Shown: positions 22,974-31,987 of the stretch, one piece after another
How the letters are laid out: each line of letters opens with the position of its first letter
How positions within the stretch are numbered: the stretch's first letter is position 1
DNA from: Oribacterium sp. WCC10
GTDB taxonomy: Bacteria > Bacillota > Clostridia > Lachnospirales > Lachnospiraceae
Assembly: GCF_900113415.1 (NCBI RefSeq)
Contig: NZ_FOPH01000001.1
Location: forward strand, 62,001 to 126,000
DNA length: 64,000 nucleotides
Direction: 5' to 3'
Program-made: the position numbers and the translations under genes
The notes under the pieces: model-generated
Seen by the model: the letters and a program-made list of their open reading frames with translations, nothing else
What the model was told of the DNA's origin: nothing
The model's database searches: none

Positions 22974-23163
22974 GGGCTGATATCGGGTGGTGTGACGTCT
23001 TACACAATGAAGTGAAGAAAAGCTCATAAGTTTAGAGAGTTTATGAGGTACGTGATGCTTTCGCTGATTAGTGTGAGTATATGAATAGTGACAAAGACAG
23101 CGAGTTTGGAAAGTGCTCCAAACCCGCATCTTTGCGTACAAGAAATTTGTTTGGGGGATCATC

Positions 23164-23880
23164 ATGAAGAAAGACAGATTGGCGGGAGTATATCTGAAAT
23201 CCCTGGCAGCAGTAATGATTTCAACCCTGGGTGTTTCATTCAGCGCGTTTGGAGCCGGTTCGAAAAGTCCGGTTTGGGGTGTTGCGGCGAAAACCAATAA
23301 AGAGGTAAAGAATCAGGACTCCTCAGGCACCGGCACGAAAGAGAGTGGTTCGGGAATAAAGAACAATGGTCTCGCCACAAAACAAAAGGGTCCAGGTGCA
23401 GTTCCTGAAGTTTCCGGGCAGGCTACACTTAATGATTTTGTATGGTACTTTGACAATGATTTTCCGATTGACGGAACACCACTTACGGAACTATGGGATC
23501 TGGGCGGAAAGTGGAAAGCCATCATTAAAGTGGTAACTCCTGTAAACGGACAGGATCAGTGCAGAATAGTCGTAAGTGACGCGGATGTTCAATACATGGG
23601 GTATAAGGTTACGCTTCTCATGGATGTGAGAGAACGTTACCAGTTTATGGTGAGCGAGTCTAAGGATATGGAGACTCTGGAGACGGCTGACGGTATTACC
23701 ATGGTATTTAACGGTGACTGGATAGATGACTACGGTTGTATAGATGTCATCAGCGCTAACAGTGATCTGCATCTCCAGATTTATGATTATGTTGAGGTTT
23801 CCGGAAAACAGTATGCTATGGGTACGGTTTTGAACGGAACCAGGGCTATCGGAGAAGTTGCCATGATAAGAGAAATCTGA
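23164..23880 (+). CDS. secreted protein of unknown function
   Basis: 238 residues. Signal peptide: basic MKKDRLAGVYLK, hydrophobic SLAAVMISTLGVSFSAFGAG (cleavage about residue 31). A Gly/Ser/Lys-rich linker (about 35-78) leads to a compact domain beginning LNDFVWYFDNDFPIDGTPLT and rich in Asp, Val and Tyr (about 85-238). I do not recognise the domain. The gene stands 13 bp before the zinc-ribbon membrane protein gene, suggesting cotranscription. ATG at 23164 follows TTGGGGGATC, a weak ribosome site; an in-frame start 51 bases upstream would spoil the signal peptide. Confidence 0.65.
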   Translation: MKKDRLAGVYLKSLAAVMISTLGVSFSAFGAGSKSPVWGVAAKTNKEVKNQDSSGTGTKESGSGIKNNGLATKQKGPGAVPEVSGQATLNDFVWYFDNDFPIDGTPLTELWDLGGKWKAIIKVVTPVNGQDQCRIVVSDADVQYMGYKVTLLMDVRERYQFMVSESKDMETLETADGITMVFNGDWIDDYGCIDVISANSDLHLQIYDYVEVSGKQYAMGTVLNGTRAIGEVAMIREI

Positions 23881-23893
23881 TGGAGGAAATGCT

Positions 23894-24646
23894 ATGAGCA
23901 TTTGCACAAATTGTGGGCAAAAGATTCCGAAGGGTGCGAAATTCTGCAGCAATTGCGGAGCACCTGCCGGTAAAGAAAAGAAGGCTGCTGTAGCCGACAA
24001 AGAGAAAGAATTGTTAAAAGGGCAGAGGATTTCGGAGAATATATATCTTTGCCCTGACGGAGCATATCGATGGATATATGAGTTCGATATGGTGAAAAAT
24101 CCGGTACTTCTATTCACGGTATGGCGTGTGATGGCAATGACATTTGCAATCGTTATGATATTTGTCTGCGGATTGACACTCATCGAGGGCGGCTATGATG
24201 ACCTGATGGATATGCTTGGTCATATGGCAGGATTCGGGATACTGCTCCTTGTGATGATGGGGATAGGTGTGATAGCCTATCTTATCGTGGCTCAATCCTA
24301 TGGCTGGAAGTACATGGTTCTTTTTACAATGGATGAAAAGGGTGTAGAGCATCGCCAGATGAAGAGCCAGTTTGACAAAGCCCGCGCCATGGGGTGGCTC
24401 ACCGCTGCGGCAGGCCTTGCAACCGGCAGAGTGAGTGCCGCAGGTGCCGGGGCGCTTGCGGCCACCCGCGACAGTTCTATTTCTGTTTTTGAATATGTAA
24501 AGAAAGTAAAGGCAGTCCGGTTCAGTAATGTTATCTATGTGAATCAGATGTTATTTCACAATCAGGTATATACATCCCGGGAAGACTTCGATTTTGTGAG
24601 AGACTATATAATGAAGCATTGCAGAAATGCAAAATGTATAGGTTGA
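23894..24646 (+). CDS. zinc-ribbon membrane protein
   Basis: 250 residues. N-terminal zinc ribbon CTNCGQKIPKGAKFCSNCG (4-22) with two CxxC knuckles, a charged linker, then two transmembrane helices (about 77-100 and 112-137) and a C-terminal cytoplasmic part with an Ala/Gly-rich segment AMGWLTAAAGLATGRVSAAG (about 166-185). The architecture is common in Firmicutes membrane proteins of unknown role. TGGAGGAAATGCT precedes the ATG. Probably cotranscribed with the secreted protein upstream. Confidence 0.7.
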   Translation: MSICTNCGQKIPKGAKFCSNCGAPAGKEKKAAVADKEKELLKGQRISENIYLCPDGAYRWIYEFDMVKNPVLLFTVWRVMAMTFAIVMIFVCGLTLIEGGYDDLMDMLGHMAGFGILLLVMMGIGVIAYLIVAQSYGWKYMVLFTMDEKGVEHRQMKSQFDKARAMGWLTAAAGLATGRVSAAGAGALAATRDSSISVFEYVKKVKAVRFSNVIYVNQMLFHNQVYTSREDFDFVRDYIMKHCRNAKCIG

Positions 24647-24663
24647 GAAGAGCCTTACAAAAC

Positions 24664-24791
24664 TCCTATGGAAACATTGATTATAATCAGCGTTTCCATA
24701 GGAACTCCGGCGTCGGGGCACGGATTTTCAAAGGAAGTTGATGCTTCGCATCGAAAATCCGGCCGGGGAAACGCTTTAAGCAGCGTTCCCC
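24664..24791 (-). repeat. family B three-hairpin repeat
   Basis: Three adjacent hairpins: TCCTATGGAAAC/GTTTCCATAGGA (24664-24703), GGATTTTCaaagg.../GAAAATCC (24722-24760) and GGGGAAACGCT/AGCGTTCCCC (24765-24791). In the reverse orientation the order and sequence match 36007-36130, and the first two modules match 39036-39118. Occupies a 415-bp gene-free region with no other feature seen. Confidence 0.75.
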
Positions 24792-25061
24792 GAGATGAAT
24801 AAAAGCAGTTTTGATGGTATCCTTAAGTTTTTATGAATTCCTTGAAAAGTTTTAAACAATCTATTAGTATAGTAACATTGCGCCGATGATTCATTTATCG
24901 GCGCCTTTCTAAATAATATGGCAATATTCCGAAAGGAAATCTGCCATTTAGCGTCAGTCACTGCAAGTCGTATTGTATTGCTGACGTTCGTGATTATTCG
25001 AGAGGTCTTTTCATTATTTCAAAACTCGGATTAAAATTTCATAGTAAGGAAGGAGATAAAA

Positions 25062-26852
25062 ATGGACGTTGTAAAAACGCTTTCAAAGTCCATAAGGGAA
25101 TTCAAGGGTGCTGCCATACAGTCACCGCTGTTTGTTGTTCTTGAATCACTTGTAGAGACCATCATCCCATTTGTTACTGCGAAACTCATAAATGAGATCA
25201 AAGCAGGCTGCGGTATGGAGACCATTACAAAGTTCGGTATCGTGCTTATTATTCTTGCAACACTTTCGCTGTCCTTCGGCGTGATTGCCGGAAATGCCAG
25301 TGCTACCGCTGCAACGGGATTTTCAAGGAACCTTCGAAAGGATATCTTCTATAAGATACAGGACTTTTCTTTCGAGAACATCGACAGATTCCAGACCAGT
25401 TCCCTTGTTACCCGTATGACTACAGATATCCAGAATGTACAGCTTGCATTCATGATGCTGATACGTATCGGTTTCAGAGCACCGATGATGCTGATCTTTT
25501 CATTTGCAACAGCATTTATCATGGGTGGCAGAATGGCATGGATCTTCGTTGCAGTCATTCCCATACTCGGCATTGGCCTTGCAATGGTAGTAAGAACAGT
25601 TATGCCTTTGTTCCGTGCGGTATTCAAGAAGTACGATGCCTTGAATGACTCTGTACAGGAAAATGTCACCGGTATGAGAGTTGTGAAGTCATTTGTACGT
25701 GAAGAGTACGAAAAGAAGAAGTTTGATACTGCCGCAACTGATGTTCAGATGGATTTCACGAAGGCAGAGAGAATACTTGCCATCAACAATCCTTTGATGC
25801 AGTTCTGCCTTTATGTGGTAATGATCTTTGTCCTTAGTTTTGGTTCATACCTCATTATCTCAACAAAGGGCACTGCACTTGATGTAGGACAGTTCTCTGC
25901 ACTTCTTACATATAGTTTCCAGATTCTCATTTCACTTATGATGCTCAGCATGATCTTCGTCATGGTTACCATTTCTGCTGAGTCTGCAGAGCGTATCGCA
26001 GAGGTTCTGAAGGAAGAGAGTACACTTACAAATCCTGAGAATCCGGTGATGGAAGTTCCGAACGGCTCTATCGATTTTGATAACGTAAGCTTTAAGTATT
26101 CGAAGAAAGCGGAGAGATTTGTTCTTTCAGATATCGATCTTCACATTAAGTCAGGTGAGACCATCGGTATCATCGGAGGAACCGGTTCATCAAAGTCATC
26201 CATCATACAGCTGATTCCAAGACTCTACGATGTAACTGAAGGTACAGTATCTGTCGGAGGTCTTGATGTAAAGAGATATGACCTGAAGACTCTTCGTGAT
26301 CAGGTAGCGGTAGTTCTTCAGAAAAATGTTCTTTTCTCAGGAACCATCAAAGAGAACCTTCGATGGGGAAATCCTAAGGCTACCGATGAAGAGATCATTG
26401 AAGCATGTAAGCTGGCACAGGCAGATGAGTTCGTTCAGGGCTTCCCTGACAAGTATGATACCTTTATCACACAGGGTGGTACCAATGTTTCCGGCGGACA
26501 GAAACAGCGACTCTGTATCGCAAGAGCTCTTCTTAAGAAGCCGAAGGTGCTTATACTTGACGACTCAACCTCAGCGGTAGATACAAAGACAGATGCACTT
26601 ATCAGAAAGGGTTTCAAGGAGTTTATTCCTGAAACCACCAAGATCATCATTGCCCAGCGTGTATCTTCGGTACAGGATGCAGATCGTATACTTATTCTTG
26701 CCGGCGGAAAGATTCAGGATATCGGAAATCACGATGAACTTCTGTCAAGAAATACAACCTATCAGGAGCTTTACAAAGCACAGAACAAGATGACGGAGGA
26801 AGCTGCCGCAGCAGGAGATGCAGAAGAAAATACAGAAGGAGGTGTCAGATAA
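25062..26852 (+). CDS. heterodimeric ABC exporter 2, subunit with degenerate catalytic site
   Basis: 596 residues, transmembrane domain about 20-315, ATPase about 335-580. Walker A GGTGSSKSS (about 373-381; Ser-Ser in place of the usual Gly-Ala/Cys-Gly), signature NVSGGQKQRLCIARA (about 477-491), Walker B VLILDDSTSAVD (about 497-508) with Asp for the catalytic Glu. As in the first exporter this marks the degenerate half of a heterodimer. GGAAGGAG precedes the ATG. The 3' end overlaps the next gene by one base (TAATG). Confidence 0.85.
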   Translation: MDVVKTLSKSIREFKGAAIQSPLFVVLESLVETIIPFVTAKLINEIKAGCGMETITKFGIVLIILATLSLSFGVIAGNASATAATGFSRNLRKDIFYKIQDFSFENIDRFQTSSLVTRMTTDIQNVQLAFMMLIRIGFRAPMMLIFSFATAFIMGGRMAWIFVAVIPILGIGLAMVVRTVMPLFRAVFKKYDALNDSVQENVTGMRVVKSFVREEYEKKKFDTAATDVQMDFTKAERILAINNPLMQFCLYVVMIFVLSFGSYLIISTKGTALDVGQFSALLTYSFQILISLMMLSMIFVMVTISAESAERIAEVLKEESTLTNPENPVMEVPNGSIDFDNVSFKYSKKAERFVLSDIDLHIKSGETIGIIGGTGSSKSSIIQLIPRLYDVTEGTVSVGGLDVKRYDLKTLRDQVAVVLQKNVLFSGTIKENLRWGNPKATDEEIIEACKLAQADEFVQGFPDKYDTFITQGGTNVSGGQKQRLCIARALLKKPKVLILDDSTSAVDTKTDALIRKGFKEFIPETTKIIIAQRVSSVQDADRILILAGGKIQDIGNHDELLSRNTTYQELYKAQNKMTEEAAAAGDAEENTEGGVR

Positions 26853-28747
26853 TGGATAAGAAAAAAACACTTCCATCAAAAACCACTATCATAAGACTTA
26901 TAAAGTTGCTGTTTTCGTTTTATCCGAAGCTGGTTCCTTTCACACTGGTATGCATACTTATCAATGCTGTGGTAAGTGCGATACCATCCATGTTCCAGCA
27001 GAAAGTCATCGCACTTATCGAGCAGAACTGGAAAGACGGTGACTGGAGCGCTGTATCAGGACAGATTCTCGGTCTTGTTTCAGTGCTTGCGGTTCTTTAC
27101 GCTATTTCACTCCTTGCAGGTATAGTTTACAACCAGTGCATGGCCATCATCACACAGGGATCGCTCAAGAAACTTCGTGTGAAGATGTTCGATGGGATGC
27201 AGGATCTTCCTATAAGATATTTTGACCAGCATGAGCATGGAGACATCATGTCTTACTATACAAATGACGTTGATACTCTGAGACAGCTCATATCCCAGTC
27301 TATTCCGCAGCTCATAGTTTCTGCGGTTACCATAGTGACCATATTTGCACTCATGATGTACTACAGCATCTGGCTTACCATTATTGTTGTAGGCGGGCTT
27401 TTCGTCATGACAAAGGTTGTAAAGAAAGTGGGCGGCGGCTCAGGAAGGTACTTCATGAAGCAGCAGAGTGCCGTTGCAAAGACCGAAGGTTTCATTCAGG
27501 AGATGATGAATGGCCAGAAGGTTGTTAAAGTATTCAATCATGAAGCTGCAGCCGAAGCAGATTTTGACAAGATAAATGATGAGCTTTTTGAGGTGGCCAG
27601 AACAGCCAACAGATATGCCAATACCCTGATGCCGATCCTTGGAAATATCGGTAACATTCTTTATGTTGTTCTCGCCTTTGCGGGTGGTGCACTTCTGTTA
27701 CTCAAGGTGCCTAACCTCAGCTTAAGCGGTATGGCACTTTCCATAAGCATCACCGTGCCGTTCCTTAATATGGAGAAGCAGTTTGCCGGACAGATCGGAG
27801 GTATCTCTCAGCAGATCAATGCTGTTGTCATGGGACTTGCAGGTGTTAACCGTATCTTCAGCCTTATGGATGAGATCCCTGAGGAGGATGACGGAGAGGT
27901 TACACTGGTTCACGCCAAAGAAGAGAACGGTCAGATAGTTGAGTCATCAGAGCGTACAGAGATGTGGGCATGGAAGCACATAAAAGAAGACGGAACTGCC
28001 GAGTTCAGAAAACTTGAAGGTGACGTGGTTCTCAAGGATGTTGATTTCTCCTATGACGGAAAGCATACTGTGCTCCATGAGGTTAATGTTTTCGCCCGTC
28101 CGGGTCAGAAGGTAGCTTTCGTTGGCGCTACCGGCGCAGGTAAGACCACCATTACGAACCTCATTAACAGATTTTATGAGATTCAGGACGGAACCATCAC
28201 CTATGACGGCATAGACATTAAGAAGATCAGGAAAGCGGATCTCCGCCATTCACTTGGAATCATCCTTCAGGATACAGTACTTTTTACAGGTACTGTTATG
28301 GAGAATATCCGTTATGGGAAGCTTGATGCCACAGATGAAGAATGTATGGCGGCAGCAAGACTTGCGGGTGCGGATGACTTCATCAGAAGACTCCCTGAGG
28401 GTTACAACACCATGCTTCTTTCAAACGGTTCAAATCTTTCACAGGGACAGAGACAGCTTATATCTATTGCGAGAGCTGCCGTTGCTGATCCGCCTGTAAT
28501 GATCATGGATGAGGCGACTTCATCCATCGATACTCATACAGAGGCCATCGTTCAGAGAGGTATGGACGCACTTATGGCAGGACGTACTGTATTTGTTATC
28601 GCACACAGACTCAGTACGGTTCAGAACTCTGATGTCATCATGGTTCTTGATCATGGACGTATCATTGAGAGAGGCTCACATGACGAGCTTATCGCGGCAA
28701 AGGGCAATTACTATCAGCTCTATACAGGTGCATTCGAACTTGAGTGA
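26852..28747 (+). CDS. heterodimeric ABC exporter 2, subunit with canonical catalytic site
   Basis: 631 residues. Transmembrane domain about 20-330 and ATPase about 395-630, separated by an insertion (about 345-392, with ESSERTEMWAWKHIKEDGTA). Walker A GATGAGKTT (about 426-434), altered signature NLSQGQRQLISIARA (about 530-544), Walker B VMIMDEATSSID (about 550-561). Paired with the preceding gene by a one-base overlap and an AGGAGGTG site. It is the paralog of the 19442-21223 subunit. Inner-membrane exporter, substrate unknown. Confidence 0.87.
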   Translation: MDKKKTLPSKTTIIRLIKLLFSFYPKLVPFTLVCILINAVVSAIPSMFQQKVIALIEQNWKDGDWSAVSGQILGLVSVLAVLYAISLLAGIVYNQCMAIITQGSLKKLRVKMFDGMQDLPIRYFDQHEHGDIMSYYTNDVDTLRQLISQSIPQLIVSAVTIVTIFALMMYYSIWLTIIVVGGLFVMTKVVKKVGGGSGRYFMKQQSAVAKTEGFIQEMMNGQKVVKVFNHEAAAEADFDKINDELFEVARTANRYANTLMPILGNIGNILYVVLAFAGGALLLLKVPNLSLSGMALSISITVPFLNMEKQFAGQIGGISQQINAVVMGLAGVNRIFSLMDEIPEEDDGEVTLVHAKEENGQIVESSERTEMWAWKHIKEDGTAEFRKLEGDVVLKDVDFSYDGKHTVLHEVNVFARPGQKVAFVGATGAGKTTITNLINRFYEIQDGTITYDGIDIKKIRKADLRHSLGIILQDTVLFTGTVMENIRYGKLDATDEECMAAARLAGADDFIRRLPEGYNTMLLSNGSNLSQGQRQLISIARAAVADPPVMIMDEATSSIDTHTEAIVQRGMDALMAGRTVFVIAHRLSTVQNSDVIMVLDHGRIIERGSHDELIAAKGNYYQLYTGAFELE

Positions 28748-28755
28748 TGGTTTAT

Positions 28756-28803
28756 ACCGGCTTACGGAATCGGGATTTATCCGGTTCCGGAGCCGGTTTT
28801 TTA
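28756..28803 (+). terminator. terminator after the second ABC pair
   Basis: ACCGGCT (28756-28762) with AGCCGGT (28791-28797) and inner pairing CGGAATC/GGTTCCG, then TTTTTAG. Confidence 0.75.
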
Positions 28804-28942
28804 GTGCTTTATTTCCAATCCGGAAATTAAAAAAAGTTCTGCTCAGACTGAACTGTTACAATACACTATCGACAAAACATGATGCAAAACAGCGCAATTT
28901 GCAGTAAAATGGTTTTCATGTTTTTTAAGGGGATAGGATATT

Positions 28943-31240
28943 TTGAGAGAACGAGAACATAGATATAATTCAAAATCACAGTATAAGGGACCAAGGGCGA
29001 ACCGTAATAGCGGATCCAGGGATAAGTCTGAAGGAAAACCGGAGTCTCGCAGTGAGTTGGATATACCCGGTGGTCAGATAAAAACTCAAAGAAGCAGAAG
29101 AAATGTTCGTAGAGTCGCAGAAAGCAGACCGGATAAGGCTAAGTCTGTGCAAAGAGGAGGACATTCAGGCAGAAACATTATCGAAGATCGCCCCATAAGG
29201 AGAAAGAAAGCTGTTAATGATACTGAAAAAGAGATTCTAAGAATGAGGGATCTTGAACAGGCATACCGCTGGCTTGATCAGCAGACAGAGCCTGAGGAAC
29301 CGGGACAGGGAAGGCACATCAAGGTTGAGAGCGTGGGAAAGGTTCTTGGACCGGGCCCCGGTAGGGTTTCGTGTTCCGGAAATGCATACCGCACTCTTGA
29401 AAATAAGGAAAGAGCCGATTATGGCAAAAGTCGAAAGCGTGCCGGAAAAAGAAAAGGCGATAAGAAATCCGATGGCTTAAATGGAAGCATAAAGGGGTCC
29501 GGTGAACGCATTCCCGGCATAAAGAAGTTTAAGCACAAGGCAGCTGAACACGTTGAACTTTCGGATGATATGATCAGGCTGCCCGGGGAAAAAGAGGATT
29601 CCGCTGAAGATATTTCCGGTAAGGGAGTAAATCTGATATACGGCGATGATCTGACCGGAAACAATGACAGAAAAAAGATTCTTTTTAATACCCGTCAGAG
29701 TAACTATTCGGGTGTCCGTTCGGAACGAATGATGGAAAGTCAGAAACGAAGGGAAATAGAGAATCAGTTTCAGGACGTACATCCATATATTCGTGATGAG
29801 GATGAGAGTGATAACAGAGACTCACGCCGTTCGCATCGATGGGGAAAGCTCCTGATATGTATTTTTGCCTTTTTATTTATCTATGAGATAGTGCTTCTGG
29901 GAGCATTTTCCATGGTTCCGGACCTGAAGGGCAATGTTAAAGAAAAGGCTGTTATGGCGAAGGAGAATTTCCTCGGGAAGTTTCAGTCGGAGAAGATGAT
30001 TCCCGAGACAGAAACTCCTGAAGAACCGGCTGAGACCGAAACTGTGGCTGAGAGTATGGGTGAAGAGACGGCAGTATCGGATGTTTATGTCAATGAATCC
30101 GGCGCCATGGCTGTCCAGAATCCTACCATCCCCATTGATGTCAAGGCCATCGGAACCGGGGATTCGGAGCCTGTAGAGCTGCTGTTTGCAGGTGATATTT
30201 ATCTGAGCGACCACGTCATGGATGCATATCATTCGACAGGTGATATATCAGGGGTATTATCTGATAATTACCTTCAGGAGATAGCTTCCGTGGATTATTT
30301 TATGGCTAATGAAGAGTTTCCTTTCAGTACCGGCGGGAAGCAGGCAGAGGATAAGCAGTTCACATTCAGAGTGGATCCAAAGTATGTCAGCATCTTCAAG
30401 GATATAGGTATCGATCTGGTGACACTTGCCAATAATCACACACTTGACTATGGGACTGAAGCATTGGCAGACACCATTAGCACTCTGGATGATGCCGGAA
30501 TACGACATGTTGGAGCGGGAGAAAATCTTAAAGATGCAAGAGAAACTGTAACCGTAAGCATCAAGGGCAAAAAAATCGCCTTTATCGGAGCCACAAGGGT
30601 TATTCCCGAGGCGAACTGGGCAGCCGGTGAGAGTTCTGCAGGTGTATTCTCCACATATGATGATGCCAATCTTATCGCGGACATAAAGGCCGCAAAGGAA
30701 CAGGCTGATTTCGTTGTAGTTTACGTGCATTGGGGTGAAGAACGAAAGGAAAGCCCGAATGAGGTTCAGAAGACTCTGGCACATTCCATAGTTGATGCCG
30801 GCGCGGATCTTGTCATAGGTGCTCATCCGCATGTTTTGCAGGGGACAGAGTACTATAAGGGTGTTCCTATAGTTTACAGTCTTGGTAACTTTATTTTCGG
30901 AAGTTCCATACCGAAGACAGCACTTCTTAAGGTGACAATTGAAGATGCTGAGGATCCGGAAGACGAGGCAGAAACGCCGGCTATGATTAACAGTGATGCG
31001 GGTAATGTTTCTGATGCAGTGTCTGATAATGCAATCGGGTCTTCAGGCTCAAATGAAGTGAAGCCTTCTGAAAAGAGCAGAGAGTGTGTTGTGAAGCTTC
31101 AGCTGATCCCGGGAAAGTCCGGAGCAGGATATACACAGACACTTGATGCCGATTCAGATAAAGCTGATTTTTACAGCTACTATGCAGGCATAAGCAGCGG
31201 TATAAGCGTGGATAGTGAAGGTGTAATCAGCAAAAGATAA
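28943..31240 (+). CDS. CapA-family (PGA_cap) metallophosphatase-like membrane protein
   Basis: 765 residues. Residues 1-295 are a basic, Arg/Lys/Gly/Ser-rich region without fold; one transmembrane helix (about 299-322, LLICIFAFLFIYEIVLLGAF); a linker; then a CapA-like calcineurin-type domain (about 408-685) with LLFAGDIYLSDHV, ANNHTLDYG, VYVHWGEERK, GAHPHVLQG and SLGNFIFG, the metal-binding blocks of the poly-gamma-glutamate capsule family (PF09587). An acidic insert and short tail end it. No capB/capC genes are nearby, so a capsule role is not supported; extracellular phosphoesterase is as likely. TTG start, preceded by AAGGGGATAGGA. Confidence 0.82.
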   Translation: MREREHRYNSKSQYKGPRANRNSGSRDKSEGKPESRSELDIPGGQIKTQRSRRNVRRVAESRPDKAKSVQRGGHSGRNIIEDRPIRRKKAVNDTEKEILRMRDLEQAYRWLDQQTEPEEPGQGRHIKVESVGKVLGPGPGRVSCSGNAYRTLENKERADYGKSRKRAGKRKGDKKSDGLNGSIKGSGERIPGIKKFKHKAAEHVELSDDMIRLPGEKEDSAEDISGKGVNLIYGDDLTGNNDRKKILFNTRQSNYSGVRSERMMESQKRREIENQFQDVHPYIRDEDESDNRDSRRSHRWGKLLICIFAFLFIYEIVLLGAFSMVPDLKGNVKEKAVMAKENFLGKFQSEKMIPETETPEEPAETETVAESMGEETAVSDVYVNESGAMAVQNPTIPIDVKAIGTGDSEPVELLFAGDIYLSDHVMDAYHSTGDISGVLSDNYLQEIASVDYFMANEEFPFSTGGKQAEDKQFTFRVDPKYVSIFKDIGIDLVTLANNHTLDYGTEALADTISTLDDAGIRHVGAGENLKDARETVTVSIKGKKIAFIGATRVIPEANWAAGESSAGVFSTYDDANLIADIKAAKEQADFVVVYVHWGEERKESPNEVQKTLAHSIVDAGADLVIGAHPHVLQGTEYYKGVPIVYSLGNFIFGSSIPKTALLKVTIEDAEDPEDEAETPAMINSDAGNVSDAVSDNAIGSSGSNEVKPSEKSRECVVKLQLIPGKSGAGYTQTLDADSDKADFYSYYAGISSGISVDSEGVISKR

Positions 31241-31279
31241 TTAGATGTGGGGACAGTTTAATCTGCAAAAGAATGTTTG

Positions 31280-31387
31280 AGCCGGAGGTCATCCATAAAA
31301 AAGCGGGACGCTTCGGCAGAAAAATCTAAAACAGTCCCCCTAAGAACCACCAGGACCTCGGCAGTTTCTGAGTTTTCCTGATAAAAA
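31280..31387. repeat. family C repeat, half-length copy of the 284-bp palindrome
   Basis: AGCCGGAGGTCATCCATAAAAAAGCGGGACGCTTCGGC followed by AAAATCTAAAACAG, AGAACCACCAGG and CGGCAGTTTCTGAGTTTTCCTGAT; these blocks occur in the same order in the reverse complement of the right half of 57074-57357. Located in the 747-bp gene-free stretch around tRNA-Thr. Confidence 0.7.
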
Positions 31388-31423
31388 CACTGTTACAATT
31401 ATGTTAATGAATAGAGTCTTAGG

Positions 31424-31452
31424 TTGACAAGCTCTTTCAAAATCTGTAAACT
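31424..31452 (+). promoter_or_regulatory. promoter of tRNA-Thr
   Basis: TTGACA (31424-31429), 17 bp, TAAACT (31447-31452), 33 bp before the tRNA. Confidence 0.7.
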
Positions 31453-31485
31453 TATGGTCGGTAATAATCTATCGTAAGTTTACAT

Positions 31486-31558
31486 GCTACTGTAGCACAG
31501 TCGGTAGTGCATCTGATTCGTAATCAGAAGGTCACCGGTTCAAGTCCGGTCAGTAGCT
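31486..31558 (+). tRNA. tRNA-Thr (anticodon CGT)
   Basis: Complete 73-nt cloverleaf. Acceptor arm GCTACTG/CAGTAGC, D-arm GCAC..GTGC, anticodon arm TCTGA-TTCGTAA-TCAGA with CGT at loop positions 34-36 (reads ACG), T-arm ACCGG-TTCAAGT-CCGGT and T discriminator. The 3' CCA is not encoded (TCGA follows). It has its own promoter and terminator, so it is a monocistronic tRNA gene. Confidence 0.95.
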
Positions 31559-31636
31559 CGATATACTTTGTATGATGAGATTTCGGTTGGTTGCAACTGA
31601 TCAGAACTATAGTATAAAGCATATTACCGAAGACAT

Positions 31637-31675
31637 AGGTCCTGGTTCCGGATGCGAGGAATCAGGACCTTTTTA
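31637..31675 (+). terminator. terminator of the tRNA-Thr unit
   Basis: AGGTCCTG (31637-31644) pairs with CAGGACCT (31663-31670), extended by TTCC/GGAA, then TTTTT. From here to 31987 (about 310 bp) only AT-rich leader-like sequence is seen; TTGCAA-N18-TAAACT near 31900-31930 may be the promoter of the next gene. Confidence 0.8.
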
Positions 31676-31987
31676 GTGTCATAAAGTAATTGATATGCTG
31701 CAACAAAAGCAGGTTTATATTTCGGTGTCCTATCTGGAGGTGGCATGCTAAATCAACTCTGGAATCTGCACTTATTTAGATACAGGAAAATGGTTTTGCT
31801 TTAAGACAAAGTTACATGGTGTGAGGGTTATAAAAAAATATATTTCAAAACCGGGGGCGATATCGGGAAAAAATATACAAAATTTTGGTCAATATTTTCC
31901 TTGCAAGAATATATATGTTCAATGTAAACTATAGAAGTTGTTGTATATTAAAATTCTTTGTGAATATTTGATTTTTAAGGATAATTA

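Noticed and set aside
28943-31240. Poly-gamma-glutamate capsule operon
   Set aside because: Only a CapA-like domain is present; capB and capC are absent.
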